A stretch of 60,787 nt of DNA from Trichococcus alkaliphilus (lineage in GTDB: Bacteria > Bacillota > Bacilli > Lactobacillales > Aerococcaceae), in NCBI RefSeq assembly GCF_003008695.1, contig NZ_PXZT01000016.1:1-60787 (forward strand). The letters are read 5' to 3'. How positions within the stretch are numbered: the stretch's first letter is position 1; each line of letters starts with the position of its first letter. The position numbers were made by a program, and so were the translations under genes. Positions 26,491 through 35,164 of the stretch are shown one piece after another. The notes under the pieces are model-generated. The model did not search any database, was not told the origin of the DNA, and saw nothing but the letters and a program-made list of their open reading frames with translations.

Positions 26491-27610
26491 AGAAGAATTA
26501 ACAGAAGATCTCTATTGCATCGGCTGTGGAGCGAAAATCCAGACCGATGATCCGACCGAACGAGGGTATACCCCGGCGGCCGCTCTGCAAAAGGGATTGG
26601 ATTCCGGGCAATTATACTGCCAACGCTGTTTCAGATTGCGCCACTACAATCAGATGGAAAAAGTTTCCGTCACGGATGATGAATTTTTGGCGATGCTGAA
26701 CACCATCTCGATGGAAGATGCCTTGATCGTCAACGTCATCGATCTGTTCGATGTGTACGGCAGCATGATCCCCGGCTTGCATCGCTTTGCGGGCAATAAT
26801 AAAGTGTTGGTTGTCGGAAATAAAGTGGATGTTTTGCCGAAGTCGGTCAAACTGTCCCGTGTGAAGCAATGGTTGACGGAGCAGGTGCAGTCAGTAGGCT
26901 TGCGCCCGGTCGATGTCATGCTGGTAAGCGGCAAGAAAGCGACGTCCATCGATGATCTGTTGGAAACCATCGAAGAACATCGGGATGGCAAAGATGTTTA
27001 TGTCGTGGGCGTTACGAACGTAGGTAAATCCACTGTCATGAACCAGATCATCCGTGCGGCTACAGGCAACAAGGAAGATGTCATCACGACTTCCCAATTC
27101 CCTGGCACGACGTTGGATCAGATCCGTATTCCTTTGGACGATGGGCATTTCCTCATCGATACGCCGGGGATCATCCATCACCACCAAATGGCGCATGTGC
27201 TGAGCCCGAAAGAATTGAAGCTCGTAGCGCCGCAACACGAAATCAAACCGATCACTTATCAATTGAACCCGGAACAGACGCTGTTCTTGGGCGGCGCATC
27301 GCGTTTTGATTTCATCAGTGGGGAAAAATCATCCTTCACTTGCTATTTCTCGAATGACTTGAAAATCCACCGCACCAAATTGGAAAAAGCGGATGAATTC
27401 TATGCGAAACACCTGGGGACCCTTCTTCAGCCGCCGTCTGCGGAAGACGCGGAAAATTTCCCGCCGTTGGTCAGACGTGAATTCAATGTCAAAGTACCTT
27501 CCGATATCGTATTTTCCGGTTTGGGATGGATAACTGTCCGCAAACCAGGCAAAGTCGCAGCATGGGTCCCGCAAGGCGTGGACACAGTAATGCGCAAACC
27601 GATCATTTAA
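26483..27610 (+). CDS. yqeH: ribosome biogenesis GTPase YqeH
   Basis: 375 aa circularly permuted GTPase needed for 30S subunit assembly. An N-terminal zinc finger (C12, C15 and the CQRC pair about 35 residues later) precedes G-motifs in permuted order: NKVD (G4), then GVTNVGKS (G1) and DTPG (G3). The C-terminal part resembles an RNA-binding domain. It uses a TTG start at 26483 inside yqeG with GGAGGAAA six bases before it, so it is translationally coupled. Unlike Bacillus, aroE does not follow. Confidence 0.95.
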   Translation: MTKEELTEDLYCIGCGAKIQTDDPTERGYTPAAALQKGLDSGQLYCQRCFRLRHYNQMEKVSVTDDEFLAMLNTISMEDALIVNVIDLFDVYGSMIPGLHRFAGNNKVLVVGNKVDVLPKSVKLSRVKQWLTEQVQSVGLRPVDVMLVSGKKATSIDDLLETIEEHRDGKDVYVVGVTNVGKSTVMNQIIRAATGNKEDVITTSQFPGTTLDQIRIPLDDGHFLIDTPGIIHHHQMAHVLSPKELKLVAPQHEIKPITYQLNPEQTLFLGGASRFDFISGEKSSFTCYFSNDLKIHRTKLEKADEFYAKHLGTLLQPPSAEDAENFPPLVRREFNVKVPSDIVFSGLGWITVRKPGKVAAWVPQGVDTVMRKPII

Positions 27611-27631
27611 TAAAATAGACTGAGGTGTCAA

Positions 27632-27943
27632 ATGGAATTAAGAGGCAAACAAAAACAATATTTGAAAAAAGAAGCGCACCATATGAATCCGCTCTTCCAA
27701 GTGGGTAAAGGTGGATTGAACGAAGAGATGCTTTACCAAATCGGGGAAGCGTTGGAAAAAAGGGAATTGCTGAAGATAGCTCTTCTGCAGAACACGGATG
27801 AGGAAACGGAAGATGTCGCTGCAGTGATCGAAGAAAAACTGCAAGCGAAAGTTGTCCAACAGATCGGGCGCACGCTTGTGTTGTTCAAACCATCAACCAA
27901 AGAAAAGAACCGTCGTTATTCGACAGTCGTTGAAAAAATCTAA
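27632..27943 (+). CDS. yhbY: YhbY-family RNA-binding protein (CRM domain)
   Basis: 103 aa, a single CRM domain: start ELRGKQKQYLKKEAHHMNP, then the GKGGLNE loop (about 24-30), the family GxxG-type RNA-binding loop. Homologues associate with pre-50S particles. ATG 27632 has a GAGGTG. It sits between yqeH and nadD exactly as yqeI does in Bacillus. Confidence 0.93.
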   Translation: MELRGKQKQYLKKEAHHMNPLFQVGKGGLNEEMLYQIGEALEKRELLKIALLQNTDEETEDVAAVIEEKLQAKVVQQIGRTLVLFKPSTKEKNRRYSTVVEKI

Positions 27944-27981
27944 AGGCAGGCCAATCCCTATTTTATTGAGGTGAGAAAAAA

Positions 27982-28647
27982 TTGATCACAACTTTAAATT
28001 TGATCGGACAAACGGATTATATGATCATCGAAGAAACCGAGGTCGAGACGCAGATTGCTTTCCAGGACCGGAAACGCATCGGCATTATGGGTGGGACTTT
28101 CAGTCCGCCCCATTTAGGCCACCTGATCGTCGCGCAGCAGGTTGGGGAACAACTCGGCTTGGATAAGATCTATTTCATGCCCGATGCCGAGCCCCCTCAT
28201 GTCGACGAAAAAGAATCGATCCCGGCGAAGCATCGCGAGTCGATGGTGCGGTTGTCCATTGCGGGCAATCCGCTGTTCGATATCGAAACGATCGAGTTGG
28301 AGCGGGGCGGTAAGAGCTTCACGATCGATACGATGAAATTATTGACTTCCATGCATCCGGACACCGATTATTATTTCATCATCGGCGGGGACATGGTGGA
28401 ATACTTGCCGAAGTGGGAACGCATCGATGAATTGGTGCAACTTGTGCAGTTCGTCGGCGTCGCCAGGCCAGGATACGGAAGGGAAAGCATCTACCCGATC
28501 ATTTGGGTTGATGCGCCGTTGATCGACATCAGTTCGACGGAAATCCGCAAGATGGTCAAAACCGGCCGCTCGATCCGTTATTTGGTGAAAGAGGACGTCA
28601 AAGATTACATTTTGAAAGAAGGACTCTACCTCGATGACGAAGACTGA
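27982..28647 (+). CDS. nadD: nicotinate-nucleotide adenylyltransferase
   Basis: 221 aa. Makes deamido-NAD from nicotinate mononucleotide and ATP. GIMGGTFSPPHLGHLIVA (about 34-51) is the nucleotidyltransferase (T/H)xGH-type motif and DISSTEIRKMV the second one. The N-terminus is about 30 residues longer than usual; I keep TTG 27982 because GAGGTG lies seven bases before it, although ATG 28021 is an alternative. yqeK begins inside its end (14-base overlap). Confidence 0.94.
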   Translation: MITTLNLIGQTDYMIIEETEVETQIAFQDRKRIGIMGGTFSPPHLGHLIVAQQVGEQLGLDKIYFMPDAEPPHVDEKESIPAKHRESMVRLSIAGNPLFDIETIELERGGKSFTIDTMKLLTSMHPDTDYYFIIGGDMVEYLPKWERIDELVQLVQFVGVARPGYGRESIYPIIWVDAPLIDISSTEIRKMVKTGRSIRYLVKEDVKDYILKEGLYLDDED

Positions 28648-29248
28648 GCTTGCATATACAGGAATCTATACGGATTGGACACGGGAAGCCATTTTGGCTG
28701 AAGTGGAAAAACAGATGAAGCCATCGCGTTTCCAGCATGTGCTGCGGGTTGAAGCCTGCTCCATCCAATTGGCGGAAAAATACGGCGCATCCGTGGAAGC
28801 TTGTTCGTTGGCCGCACTGTTGCACGACTACGCGAAAGAACATGCTGTGGAAAGCATGAAGGAAATCGTCCTGTCCGAAGGGATGGAAAGCGAAATGACC
28901 GGTTACGGCAGCGAAATCATGCATGGACCTGTCGGCGCTTATTATGCCGAAACGGTATTCGGAATTAAGGATGAGGCTATCCTTGACGCGATCCGCCAGC
29001 ATACAATCGGTGGCGAGACGATGACCCTAATCGGGAAAGTCCTCTTCATCGCCGATTACATCGAATCGGGGCGCGCATTCAAGGGCGTTGACGAAGCCAG
29101 AAGACTGGCTGAGGACAGCCTGGATGAGGCAGCTTATTTTAAAATAGAAAAAACAATCATCCATCTGGTGAAGAAAGAACTGCCGATTTATCCCGGCACA
29201 ATCTATGTCTACAACAGTTGGATCCAAAGAAAAGTGGGGAAATCATAA
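28634..29248 (+). CDS. yqeK: HD-domain bis(5'-nucleosyl)-tetraphosphatase YqeK
   Basis: 204 aa. HD metal-binding motif in LLHDYAKEH (about 68-76), with flanking histidines in FQHVLRVE and IRQHTIGG. This family splits Ap4A symmetrically into two ADP, removing a stress dinucleotide. It overlaps nadD and its stop shares a base with the rsfS start (TAATG), showing tight coupling. Length matches Bacillus YqeK with a short N-terminal extension. Confidence 0.93.
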   Translation: MTKTELAYTGIYTDWTREAILAEVEKQMKPSRFQHVLRVEACSIQLAEKYGASVEACSLAALLHDYAKEHAVESMKEIVLSEGMESEMTGYGSEIMHGPVGAYYAETVFGIKDEAILDAIRQHTIGGETMTLIGKVLFIADYIESGRAFKGVDEARRLAEDSLDEAAYFKIEKTIIHLVKKELPIYPGTIYVYNSWIQRKVGKS

Positions 29249-29613
29249 TGAAATTAACAAGTGAAGAATTATTGGAATTAGTGGTTAAAGCAGCAGATGA
29301 CAAATTGGCTCAGGATATCATGGCATTGGATGTACGCGGTTTGACATCGATCGGAGATTACTTTGTCGTCATGAACGGCCGTAATGAAAAGCAAGTCGCT
29401 GCAATCGTGGAAGCAATCGTGGAGAACGTGCACAAAAACAAAGGCGAAGTCAAAAATGTCGAAGGCAAAGATTCAGGGAAATGGACATTGATCGATTTGA
29501 ACGACGTCATCGTGCATGTATTCAACCATGAGGAACGCGGCTATTACAACATCGAAAAATTATGGAGTGATGCGCCTATGGTCGACATCTCGGGGATGGT
29601 CACTGAGCAATGA
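29248..29613 (+). CDS. rsfS: ribosome silencing factor RsfS
   Basis: 121 aa. Binds ribosomal protein uL14 and blocks subunit joining when nutrients are short. Characteristic segments: DIMALDVRGLTSIGDYFVV and the C-terminal GYYNIEKLWSDAPMVDI. ATG 29248 gives the normal length; the frame opens 30 bases earlier inside yqeK. The Shine-Dalgarno (GTGGGGA) is modest, but the start overlaps the yqeK stop by one base. yqeM begins in its stop (ATGA). Confidence 0.94.
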   Translation: MKLTSEELLELVVKAADDKLAQDIMALDVRGLTSIGDYFVVMNGRNEKQVAAIVEAIVENVHKNKGEVKNVEGKDSGKWTLIDLNDVIVHVFNHEERGYYNIEKLWSDAPMVDISGMVTEQ

Positions 29614-30353
29614 GTTACGACATCTTTGCCCATTACTATGATGAAATAATGGACCAGTCTGTCTACGACAGCTGGCTTCTTTATGTTGAAAAATACACAG
29701 CCGGGAAATCCGGTCTGGACATCATGGAATTGGCATGCGGGACAGGGAAGATTGCAGTGGAATTGGCGAAAAAAGGCCATCGGGTAACAGGGGTCGATCT
29801 CTCCGACGAAATGCTTTCGCTTGCATACAACCGGATGCAGGAAGAAGGCGTTACGCTTTCGTTGGCAGTGGGGGACATGCGTTCACTGGAGCCGATGGGG
29901 GATTTTGACGTCGTGACGTGCTTCTCCGATTCGCTTTGCTACATGTCTGATGAAGCTGAAGTGGCGGAAGTCTTTCAAAGTGTCATCCGGAATCTCGGAC
30001 CTGGCGGTGTTTTTTTGTTCGACGTCCACTCGATGCATCAAGTGAATGACGTTTTTCCGGGATATCAATACATCTATCAGGATGAAGCGGGAGCCTTCCT
30101 CTGGGAAAGTTTTGCCGGCGATGCTGCGAACAGTGTCGAGCATGATTTGACTTTCTTCGTGGGATCCCAGAGTAATCCGGAATTGTTTGAACGCCATTCG
30201 GAATACCATCGCGAACGCACGTATCCGCTGGAAGTCTACAAGCGGCTCCTTGAAGAAGCCGGATTCACCGATGTGACGGCTACAGCCGAATTTGGTGAAG
30301 CTGATGTGCGCGATGACAGTCCGCGCTGGTTTTTTGCCTGCAAAAAAGCTTAA
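29610..30353 (+). CDS. yqeM: class I SAM-dependent methyltransferase (YqeM)
   Basis: 247 aa. SAM-binding motif I MELACGTGKIAVELA (about 40-54), then GVDLSDEMLSLA and GDMRSLEP, in the order of a Rossmann-fold methyltransferase. Substrate not known; the constant position between rsfS and tmcAL suggests a role in translation. Four-base overlap with rsfS (ATGA). Confidence 0.9.
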   Translation: MSYDIFAHYYDEIMDQSVYDSWLLYVEKYTAGKSGLDIMELACGTGKIAVELAKKGHRVTGVDLSDEMLSLAYNRMQEEGVTLSLAVGDMRSLEPMGDFDVVTCFSDSLCYMSDEAEVAEVFQSVIRNLGPGGVFLFDVHSMHQVNDVFPGYQYIYQDEAGAFLWESFAGDAANSVEHDLTFFVGSQSNPELFERHSEYHRERTYPLEVYKRLLEEAGFTDVTATAEFGEADVRDDSPRWFFACKKA

Positions 30354-30387
30354 GCAACCATACAATGAAACCAAAGGGGGCGCTTCG

Positions 30388-31605
30388 ATGAAAGCTTGTG
30401 GTGTAATCGCAGAATACAATCCTTTCCATAACGGTCACCGCTACCAACTGTCGGAAGCCAGGCGGATGACCCAGAGCGATGTCATGGTTGTCGCAATGAG
30501 CGGCAATTTTGTCCAAAGGGGCGCGCCCGCTTTGTTGGATAAATGGACGCGCGCGGAAATCGCGTTGCGGAACGGTGCCGACATCGTCGTGGAAATGCCG
30601 GTTTTGGGGAGTGTGCAGTCCGCGGATCTGTTCGCAAGAGCAGGCATCCGCTTATTGCAGGCGATGCAGTGCGATGCCTTTGCGTTCGGTGCTGAAGAAG
30701 GAGCGGCGGAAGATTTCGTTTCGCACAGCCGCTTCTTGCGCGAACACGAATCGGAAATCAATCGGATTTTTCAAACTTACCGAAATGATGGCAGAACCTA
30801 TGCTGCGCAACTGGAAACGGCCATTGCCGAAGTCTTGCGCCCACAAGGTTCTGCTATTTCCTTTTCAACGCCCAATAATCAGCTCGGATTGGCGTATGTC
30901 AAAGAAAATGAACAATTCCCCGAACCGATGGAAACGGCCATCGTGCTTAGGCGCGGTGCCGGACACAACGACAGTCATGCTTTCGGACAAGAATTTGCAA
31001 GTGGGACCGCCATTCGCGAATGGTCACTCCACCACGGAAAAGAAACCGAAAAGAAGGACATGGGCAGGTTTGTGCCGCAAGCGACGTTAGAAGCGCTTGA
31101 GAGGCGTCCTCTACTTGATTGGGCTCCATACTGGGCGATGCTGCAATATCAGCTCATGCTGCTTTCGCATGCGGAACTCCGGAACATCTATCAAGTGGAA
31201 GAAGGCATCGAATACAGGCTGAAAAAAGAGGCTGAGGATGCAGCTGATTTTATGGCCTTCATTCGGCGCATGAAGAACAAGCGTTGGACGTGGGCCCGGC
31301 TGCAACGGGTCTGCTCCTATATTTTGTTGGGGATAACCAAAGCAGAAGCGACTACATTCCAGGAAAAAGAAGATACTATCCGGTTGCTCGGATTTACGGA
31401 GGCCGGAAGACGCTATCTGAACACCTTGAAAAAAAACACGGAGACCCCTATCATCACGAAATTGCGTGAGCCATATACAGCGGACTTGCAACTGGAAATC
31501 AGGAGCGACCGCATCTATCGTTTGGGAGGCCTTACGGTTTTGGAGGAACAAAATTTCACCCGGTCGCCCATTTACATCCGCAACGAGTCGAGGAATCAGG
31601 ACTGA
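30388..31605 (+). CDS. tmcAL: tRNA(Met) cytidine acetate ligase TmcAL (YlbM)
   Basis: 405 aa. Uses acetate and ATP to acetylate the wobble cytidine of elongator tRNA-Met. GVIAEYNPFHNGH (4-16) is the nucleotidyltransferase motif with HNGH; VAMSGNFVQRGAPALLDKWTRA and SFSTPNNQLGLAY follow, typical of YlbM. I chose ATG 30388, behind AAGGGGG, rather than the long in-frame extension overlapping yqeM. Last gene of the operon; I see no clear terminator after it. Confidence 0.93.
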   Translation: MKACGVIAEYNPFHNGHRYQLSEARRMTQSDVMVVAMSGNFVQRGAPALLDKWTRAEIALRNGADIVVEMPVLGSVQSADLFARAGIRLLQAMQCDAFAFGAEEGAAEDFVSHSRFLREHESEINRIFQTYRNDGRTYAAQLETAIAEVLRPQGSAISFSTPNNQLGLAYVKENEQFPEPMETAIVLRRGAGHNDSHAFGQEFASGTAIREWSLHHGKETEKKDMGRFVPQATLEALERRPLLDWAPYWAMLQYQLMLLSHAELRNIYQVEEGIEYRLKKEAEDAADFMAFIRRMKNKRWTWARLQRVCSYILLGITKAEATTFQEKEDTIRLLGFTEAGRRYLNTLKKNTETPIITKLREPYTADLQLEIRSDRIYRLGGLTVLEEQNFTRSPIYIRNESRNQD

Positions 31606-31655
31606 GTTTTTTTAAAAAATTAATGAAAACTTTAATGAAAAATCGCAAGAAGCGT

Positions 31656-31684
31656 TTGACTGGCCACAACCAAAGAAATATAAT
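31656..31684 (+). promoter_or_regulatory. promoter of the D-Asp ligase-racemase operon
   Basis: TTGACT (31656-31661), 17-bp spacer, perfect TATAAT (31679-31684). Confidence 0.82.
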
Positions 31685-31701
31685 GGATAGGTTAATAGAT
31701 G

Positions 31702-31727
31702 CTAGAGCCTTTAATGTTCGGTTCTAG
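31702..31727 (+). other. leader hairpin before the D-Asp ligase gene
   Basis: CTAGAGCC (31702-31709) pairs with GGTTCTAG (31720-31727), one G-U pair, in the short leader just before the AAGGAGG ribosome site. No U-run follows, so it is not a terminator; it may stabilise the mRNA. Confidence 0.4.
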
Positions 31728-31747
31728 GCACTAAGGAGGACAATCAA

Positions 31748-32965
31748 ATGAGCGAAGAAGCCAACTCCGTCAGTTTCGTTCCCGTAATCGTAGGGGGAAA
31801 CAGAGGAGCCTATAGTTTGGCGAGAGCTTTCTATGAAGCGTATCAAGTTAAAACGAACCTCATCAGCCCGATGATCATAGGCCCTATCGGCAATTCCCGC
31901 ATCATCAAGCATTACATCCAACCGGGAATCGATGACCTGGATCATTTTTTTGAGACCATTCAACAAATCGGCCGTGATTATCCGAATATGAAAAAAATCA
32001 TCTTTGGGGCAGACGATCGCTATGCAGAACTGTTGATCCGAACGAAGGACCGCTTCAGTGATGATTGGATCATTCCGTATGTGGATGAAGATGTATTCCT
32101 GCGGGCGACCAATAAGGAAAGTTTTTACGCCATCTGTGAAAAGGTAGGTGTTCCTTATCCGAAGACTGTAGTCATGGATGCATTTTCATTGGAATTGCCG
32201 TTTGAATTTCCGATCATCATCAAGCCTTCGAACGCCATCCTGTACCAGGGCCTGCATTTTGAAGGCAAAGAAAAAGTCTTCATCGGACGGGATGAAAAGG
32301 ATCTTGAACGAATCTATCATTTAGTGCGCGACAACGGCTACACAGACAACCTGATCCTGCAGGAGTACGTGCCCGGCGATGACACCTATCTTGGTGTCGT
32401 GACGGTCTACACCTCGCCAAGGGACAAGGAAATCAAGCTGATTTCCTTCGGCCATATCCTCTTGGAAGACCATACGCCATCCGCCATCGGAAATCACCTG
32501 ACGATTTGGGCAAGGGAAGAGCAGAAGATTGTTGCTTCCGTTCAAAAACTGATTGCGGAAACCGAGTTTTATGGTTTCTCTAATTTTGACGTGAAGTACG
32601 ATGAGCGCAAAGATGACTATGTTTTCTTTGAATTGAACGGGCGTCTGGGCGTCAGCAACTATTATGTTACCGCCAGCGGGAATAATGTTGCGAAATACTA
32701 TATTGAAGATTACATAGCCAAGAAAAAACTTGGGGTCACGATCAACACGAATGAAGCCTTGTTCACTATGACACCAAAAAATCTTTTGCTGAAGTATGTC
32801 AAGTCCGATGTGTTGCGGAAAAAAGTAAAAGAGCTGTACAAAGATGGGAAAGTAGTGCACCCTTTGGATGCGCCTTTTGAAGTCAGCCCGAAAAGGAAAT
32901 TCTATGTGCTGGCTTCCAAATTCAATTATTACAAAAAATTCAGAGAGCATCCGCCAGAGGAATGA
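31748..32965 (+). CDS. ATP-grasp D-aspartate ligase (peptidoglycan bridge)
   Basis: 405 aa carboxylate-amine ligase of the ATP-grasp superfamily: lysine strand FPIIIKPSNAI (about 157-167), LILQEYVPGDDTYLG and the Mg-binding acidic/Asn strand VFFELNGRLGVSNYY. It matches the layout of Enterococcus faecium Aslfm, which adds D-aspartate to the epsilon-amino group of Lys in UDP-MurNAc-pentapeptide, and, as there, an aspartate racemase gene follows. Predicted product: L-Lys-D-Asp cross-bridges made on cytosolic precursors. Own TTGACT/TATAAT promoter, AAGGAGG site before ATG 31748. Assignment rests on family plus neighbour; another amino-acid ligase is possible. Confidence 0.78.
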   Translation: MSEEANSVSFVPVIVGGNRGAYSLARAFYEAYQVKTNLISPMIIGPIGNSRIIKHYIQPGIDDLDHFFETIQQIGRDYPNMKKIIFGADDRYAELLIRTKDRFSDDWIIPYVDEDVFLRATNKESFYAICEKVGVPYPKTVVMDAFSLELPFEFPIIIKPSNAILYQGLHFEGKEKVFIGRDEKDLERIYHLVRDNGYTDNLILQEYVPGDDTYLGVVTVYTSPRDKEIKLISFGHILLEDHTPSAIGNHLTIWAREEQKIVASVQKLIAETEFYGFSNFDVKYDERKDDYVFFELNGRLGVSNYYVTASGNNVAKYYIEDYIAKKKLGVTINTNEALFTMTPKNLLLKYVKSDVLRKKVKELYKDGKVVHPLDAPFEVSPKRKFYVLASKFNYYKKFREHPPEE

Positions 32966-33006
32966 GCTGAAAAAAGAAACAAACGGGAAATGAGGGATGA
33001 GAAAGT

Positions 33007-33711
33007 ATGAAAAAATTTTTTGGTATTCTTGGAGGAATGGGAACGCTGGCGACGACTAATTTTCTCGTTGAAATGAACAAGCGTCATTTCCCCGAAAACG
33101 ACCAGGATTATTTCAATTACATTCTGATGAATCACGCTGATATTCCCGATCGTACGGAATATATTTTGGATCCGACCAAACCGAATCCGGTGGAAGCAGT
33201 GATAGAAGATGTTCATATGTTGAATCTTCTTCAGCCGGAATTCATCATCATGCCCTGCAATACTATCCACTATTTCTTCGATGATATTCAAAAAGAAACG
33301 GATATTCCGATTCTGAATATGATCGATCTTACGGTCGACTATATTGCGGAACACTATGAGGGCGCAAAAAAAGTCGGATTATTTGCCACAGAGGGAACGC
33401 ATCAGAGCCGCATCTACGAAAATCGGCTTGTTGAGAAAGGTTACCAAGTGGTATTGCCGGACAGAGAATTACAAGACAAGATCAATAAAATGATTTATTA
33501 TTATATCAAAGAGAGATCGCATTTATTTTTCCCTTTGTATTACGAAATTTTGGAAGACTTCAAAAATTGCGGTGCGGACATTGTGTTGTTGGGTTGCACG
33601 GAAGTTTCCTTGATGAACAGCGAAGATGAGGAACAACGCTATCCGATCGTCGACGCGGAAAAGGTGCTTTTGGACAAAACAATCGCGTTGGCCAAAGAAT
33701 TAAAAGCGTAA
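33007..33711 (+). CDS. racD: aspartate/glutamate racemase family protein, probable aspartate racemase
   Basis: 234 aa, PLP-independent two-cysteine racemase. Catalytic cysteines lie in MPCNTIHYF (about C84) and LGCTEVSL (about C197), with GGMGTLATTNF at the N-terminus. It would supply D-aspartate to the adjacent ligase. A GAGGGATGAGAAAG site precedes ATG 33007, 41 bases after the ligase stop. MurI-type glutamate racemase is less likely because of the NTIHYFFDDIQ and neighbour context. A T4C2T3/A3G2A4 hairpin (33720-33745) follows but lacks a U-run on this strand. Confidence 0.85.
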   Translation: MKKFFGILGGMGTLATTNFLVEMNKRHFPENDQDYFNYILMNHADIPDRTEYILDPTKPNPVEAVIEDVHMLNLLQPEFIIMPCNTIHYFFDDIQKETDIPILNMIDLTVDYIAEHYEGAKKVGLFATEGTHQSRIYENRLVEKGYQVVLPDRELQDKINKMIYYYIKERSHLFFPLYYEILEDFKNCGADIVLLGCTEVSLMNSEDEEQRYPIVDAEKVLLDKTIALAKELKA

Positions 33712-33749
33712 AAAAAACGTTTTCCTTTTTTGATGTAAAGGAAAATACA

Positions 33750-33778
33750 TTGACAAAGTTTTTTTTCACTAGTATAAT
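33750..33778 (+). promoter_or_regulatory. promoter of yceD-rpmF
   Basis: Consensus TTGACA (33750-33755), 17-bp spacer, consensus TATAAT (33773-33778): the best promoter in the window, suited to a ribosomal protein operon. Confidence 0.92.
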
Positions 33779-33806
33779 TCAATTTGTTATTTTAGGGGTG
33801 ATGGAA

Positions 33807-34364
33807 ATGAAGTGGCCATTAAAAGAATTACAAGAACATCGTGGTGAACCGTACTATTTCTCTCGGATGATAGACCGGGAAAGTTCATTGATGCAAAGAA
33901 ATAATGAAATCAAAGCAGTGTCGCCGATTAAGGCGGAAGGTTTCTTATTATACGAAAATCATTCTGTGCTTGCCAATTTCCGAATCGATTTAACGATTAC
34001 CCTGCCTTCGTCAAGGTCGTTGGAATTAGTTGAGGTACCCTTGCAATTAGCAATCGAAGAAGTGTACACTGAGAGTGAATCGCTCTACCTCGAGCAGGAC
34101 AATCCTGCGGAAGTCGTGTTGCCGCTTGAAGGTGATGAAGTGAATCTGGTCTCCGCTATCGAGGACAACATTCTGCTGAATCTGCCTCTACAAGTGTTCA
34201 CGCCGGAAGAGATGGAGTCCGAGGACATGCCTAGTGGCGCTGAATGGGAAGTTGTTTCCGAAGAATCTTTCGCAAGAAAGAGACAAGAGGAAAAAAACGA
34301 CCAGATCGATCCGCGATTAGCTGGTCTGAAGGCCCTGTTAGAAGACGAAGAAAAAACAGAGTGA
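33807..34364 (+). CDS. yceD: YceD family protein (DUF177)
   Basis: 185 aa acidic protein. It is the conserved partner encoded before rpmF in most bacteria; in plants and E. coli the family is linked to 23S rRNA maturation. Strand-rich middle (VEVPLQLAIEEVY) and C-terminal IDPRLAGLKALLE are family features. The frame extends to 33750, but that is the promoter itself, and ATG 33801 is too close to AGGGGTG, so I start at ATG 33807. The cysteine pair seen in some homologues is absent. Confidence 0.88.
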   Translation: MKWPLKELQEHRGEPYYFSRMIDRESSLMQRNNEIKAVSPIKAEGFLLYENHSVLANFRIDLTITLPSSRSLELVEVPLQLAIEEVYTESESLYLEQDNPAEVVLPLEGDEVNLVSAIEDNILLNLPLQVFTPEEMESEDMPSGAEWEVVSEESFARKRQEEKNDQIDPRLAGLKALLEDEEKTE

Positions 34365-34422
34365 AATTTTTGACGCTGATTTTTAACTAAATACAGCGAT
34401 TAGTACAGGGAGGTGTAAGGAA

Positions 34423-34602
34423 ATGGCAGTACCTAAAAGAAGAACATCTAAAGCAAGAAAAGCAAAAAGACGTACGCACTTCAAGTTATCAATTCCAGGC
34501 TTGAACGCATGCCCTAACTGTGGCGAATTGAAAAAGAGCCACCACGTTTGTGCATCATGCGGTCACTATGACGGAGAAGTAGTTATCGAAAAACAAAGCT
34601 AA
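34423..34602 (+). CDS. rpmF: 50S ribosomal protein bL32
   Basis: 59 aa. Starts [20 protein letters not shown], the classical bL32 sequence, followed by a zinc ribbon with CPNC and CASC, so this is the zinc-containing form. GGGAGGTG lies before ATG 34423. It is co-transcribed with yceD, 58 bases downstream, and followed by a terminator. Confidence 0.98.
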   Translation: MAVPKRRTSKARKAKRRTHFKLSIPGLNACPNCGELKKSHHVCASCGHYDGEVVIEKQS

Positions 34603-34627
34603 TCCTGAAATGCCATCCGCAATTCCA

Positions 34628-34660
34628 GTCAGCAGAATGAATTTTCTGCTGGCTTTTTTT
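34628..34660 (+). terminator. terminator of rpmF
   Basis: GTCAGCAGAA with TTCTGCTGGC (34628-34637 with 34644-34653), then T7. It lies inside the N-terminal extension of the next open frame, which argues for the later start of that gene. Confidence 0.9.
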
Positions 34661-34753
34661 GTTCTCATTTTTCAAGGAGGCATAATTTTCCGGAATGATG
34701 TAAAATGTATGTATGCGGGCATATACGCCATATTTTTGTTAAGGAGCGTTGGG

Positions 34754-35131
34754 ATGCAAAACTTCCACTATTTTGAAATTCTGTTGTATGTTTTTCCGAT
34801 TTTAGAAATCATTCTGATCAATAAATTTTTTAGGCCATATCTCAGGTACAAACAAATTATCCAAGTGACGGTTGCGGATGTTGTGTTGCCGTTTTTGTTC
34901 GTAGGCATCCATCTGCTGAGTGTCTACAGTTTGACTTATTCACTCTTGCCGCACTTTCTGCTGGCGGCTTGCGTCATCGGTCTTCTGCAGACGCTGTATT
35001 TCGACAAACGCAAAAAAATCCATCAGCCGAAGCGGTTCTATCGTTATTTCATAAAAATACTGTTTTTGATGGCACTGCTTTCTTATTACATGCTGGTGCT
35101 GTTGCGCATTTATTTCCTTGTAAGGGGATAG
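34754..35131 (+). CDS. DUF3397 family membrane protein
   Basis: 125 aa hydrophobic protein with four predicted membrane helices (about 5-22, 38-60, 62-78, 100-122) and basic loops (LRYK, DKRKK, KRFYRYF) facing the cytosol. DUF3397 proteins are found near the mraZ cluster in lactobacilli; no function is known. ATG 34754 follows AAGGAGCG; the open frame upstream contains the rpmF terminator and is not used. It is 33 bases upstream of the glycosyltransferase gene and probably co-transcribed. Confidence 0.75.
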   Translation: MQNFHYFEILLYVFPILEIILINKFFRPYLRYKQIIQVTVADVVLPFLFVGIHLLSVYSLTYSLLPHFLLAACVIGLLQTLYFDKRKKIHQPKRFYRYFIKILFLMALLSYYMLVLLRIYFLVRG

Positions 35132-35164
35132 TCCGAAAATTGAAGAATGAGGTGGCACGTAAAC

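Noticed and set aside
33750-33806. Longer start of yceD
   Set aside because: The extension covers the consensus promoter itself, so it would not be in the mRNA.
34610-34753. N-terminal extension of the DUF3397 protein
   Set aside because: It contains the rpmF terminator and has no ribosome site; ATG 34754 with AAGGAG is better.
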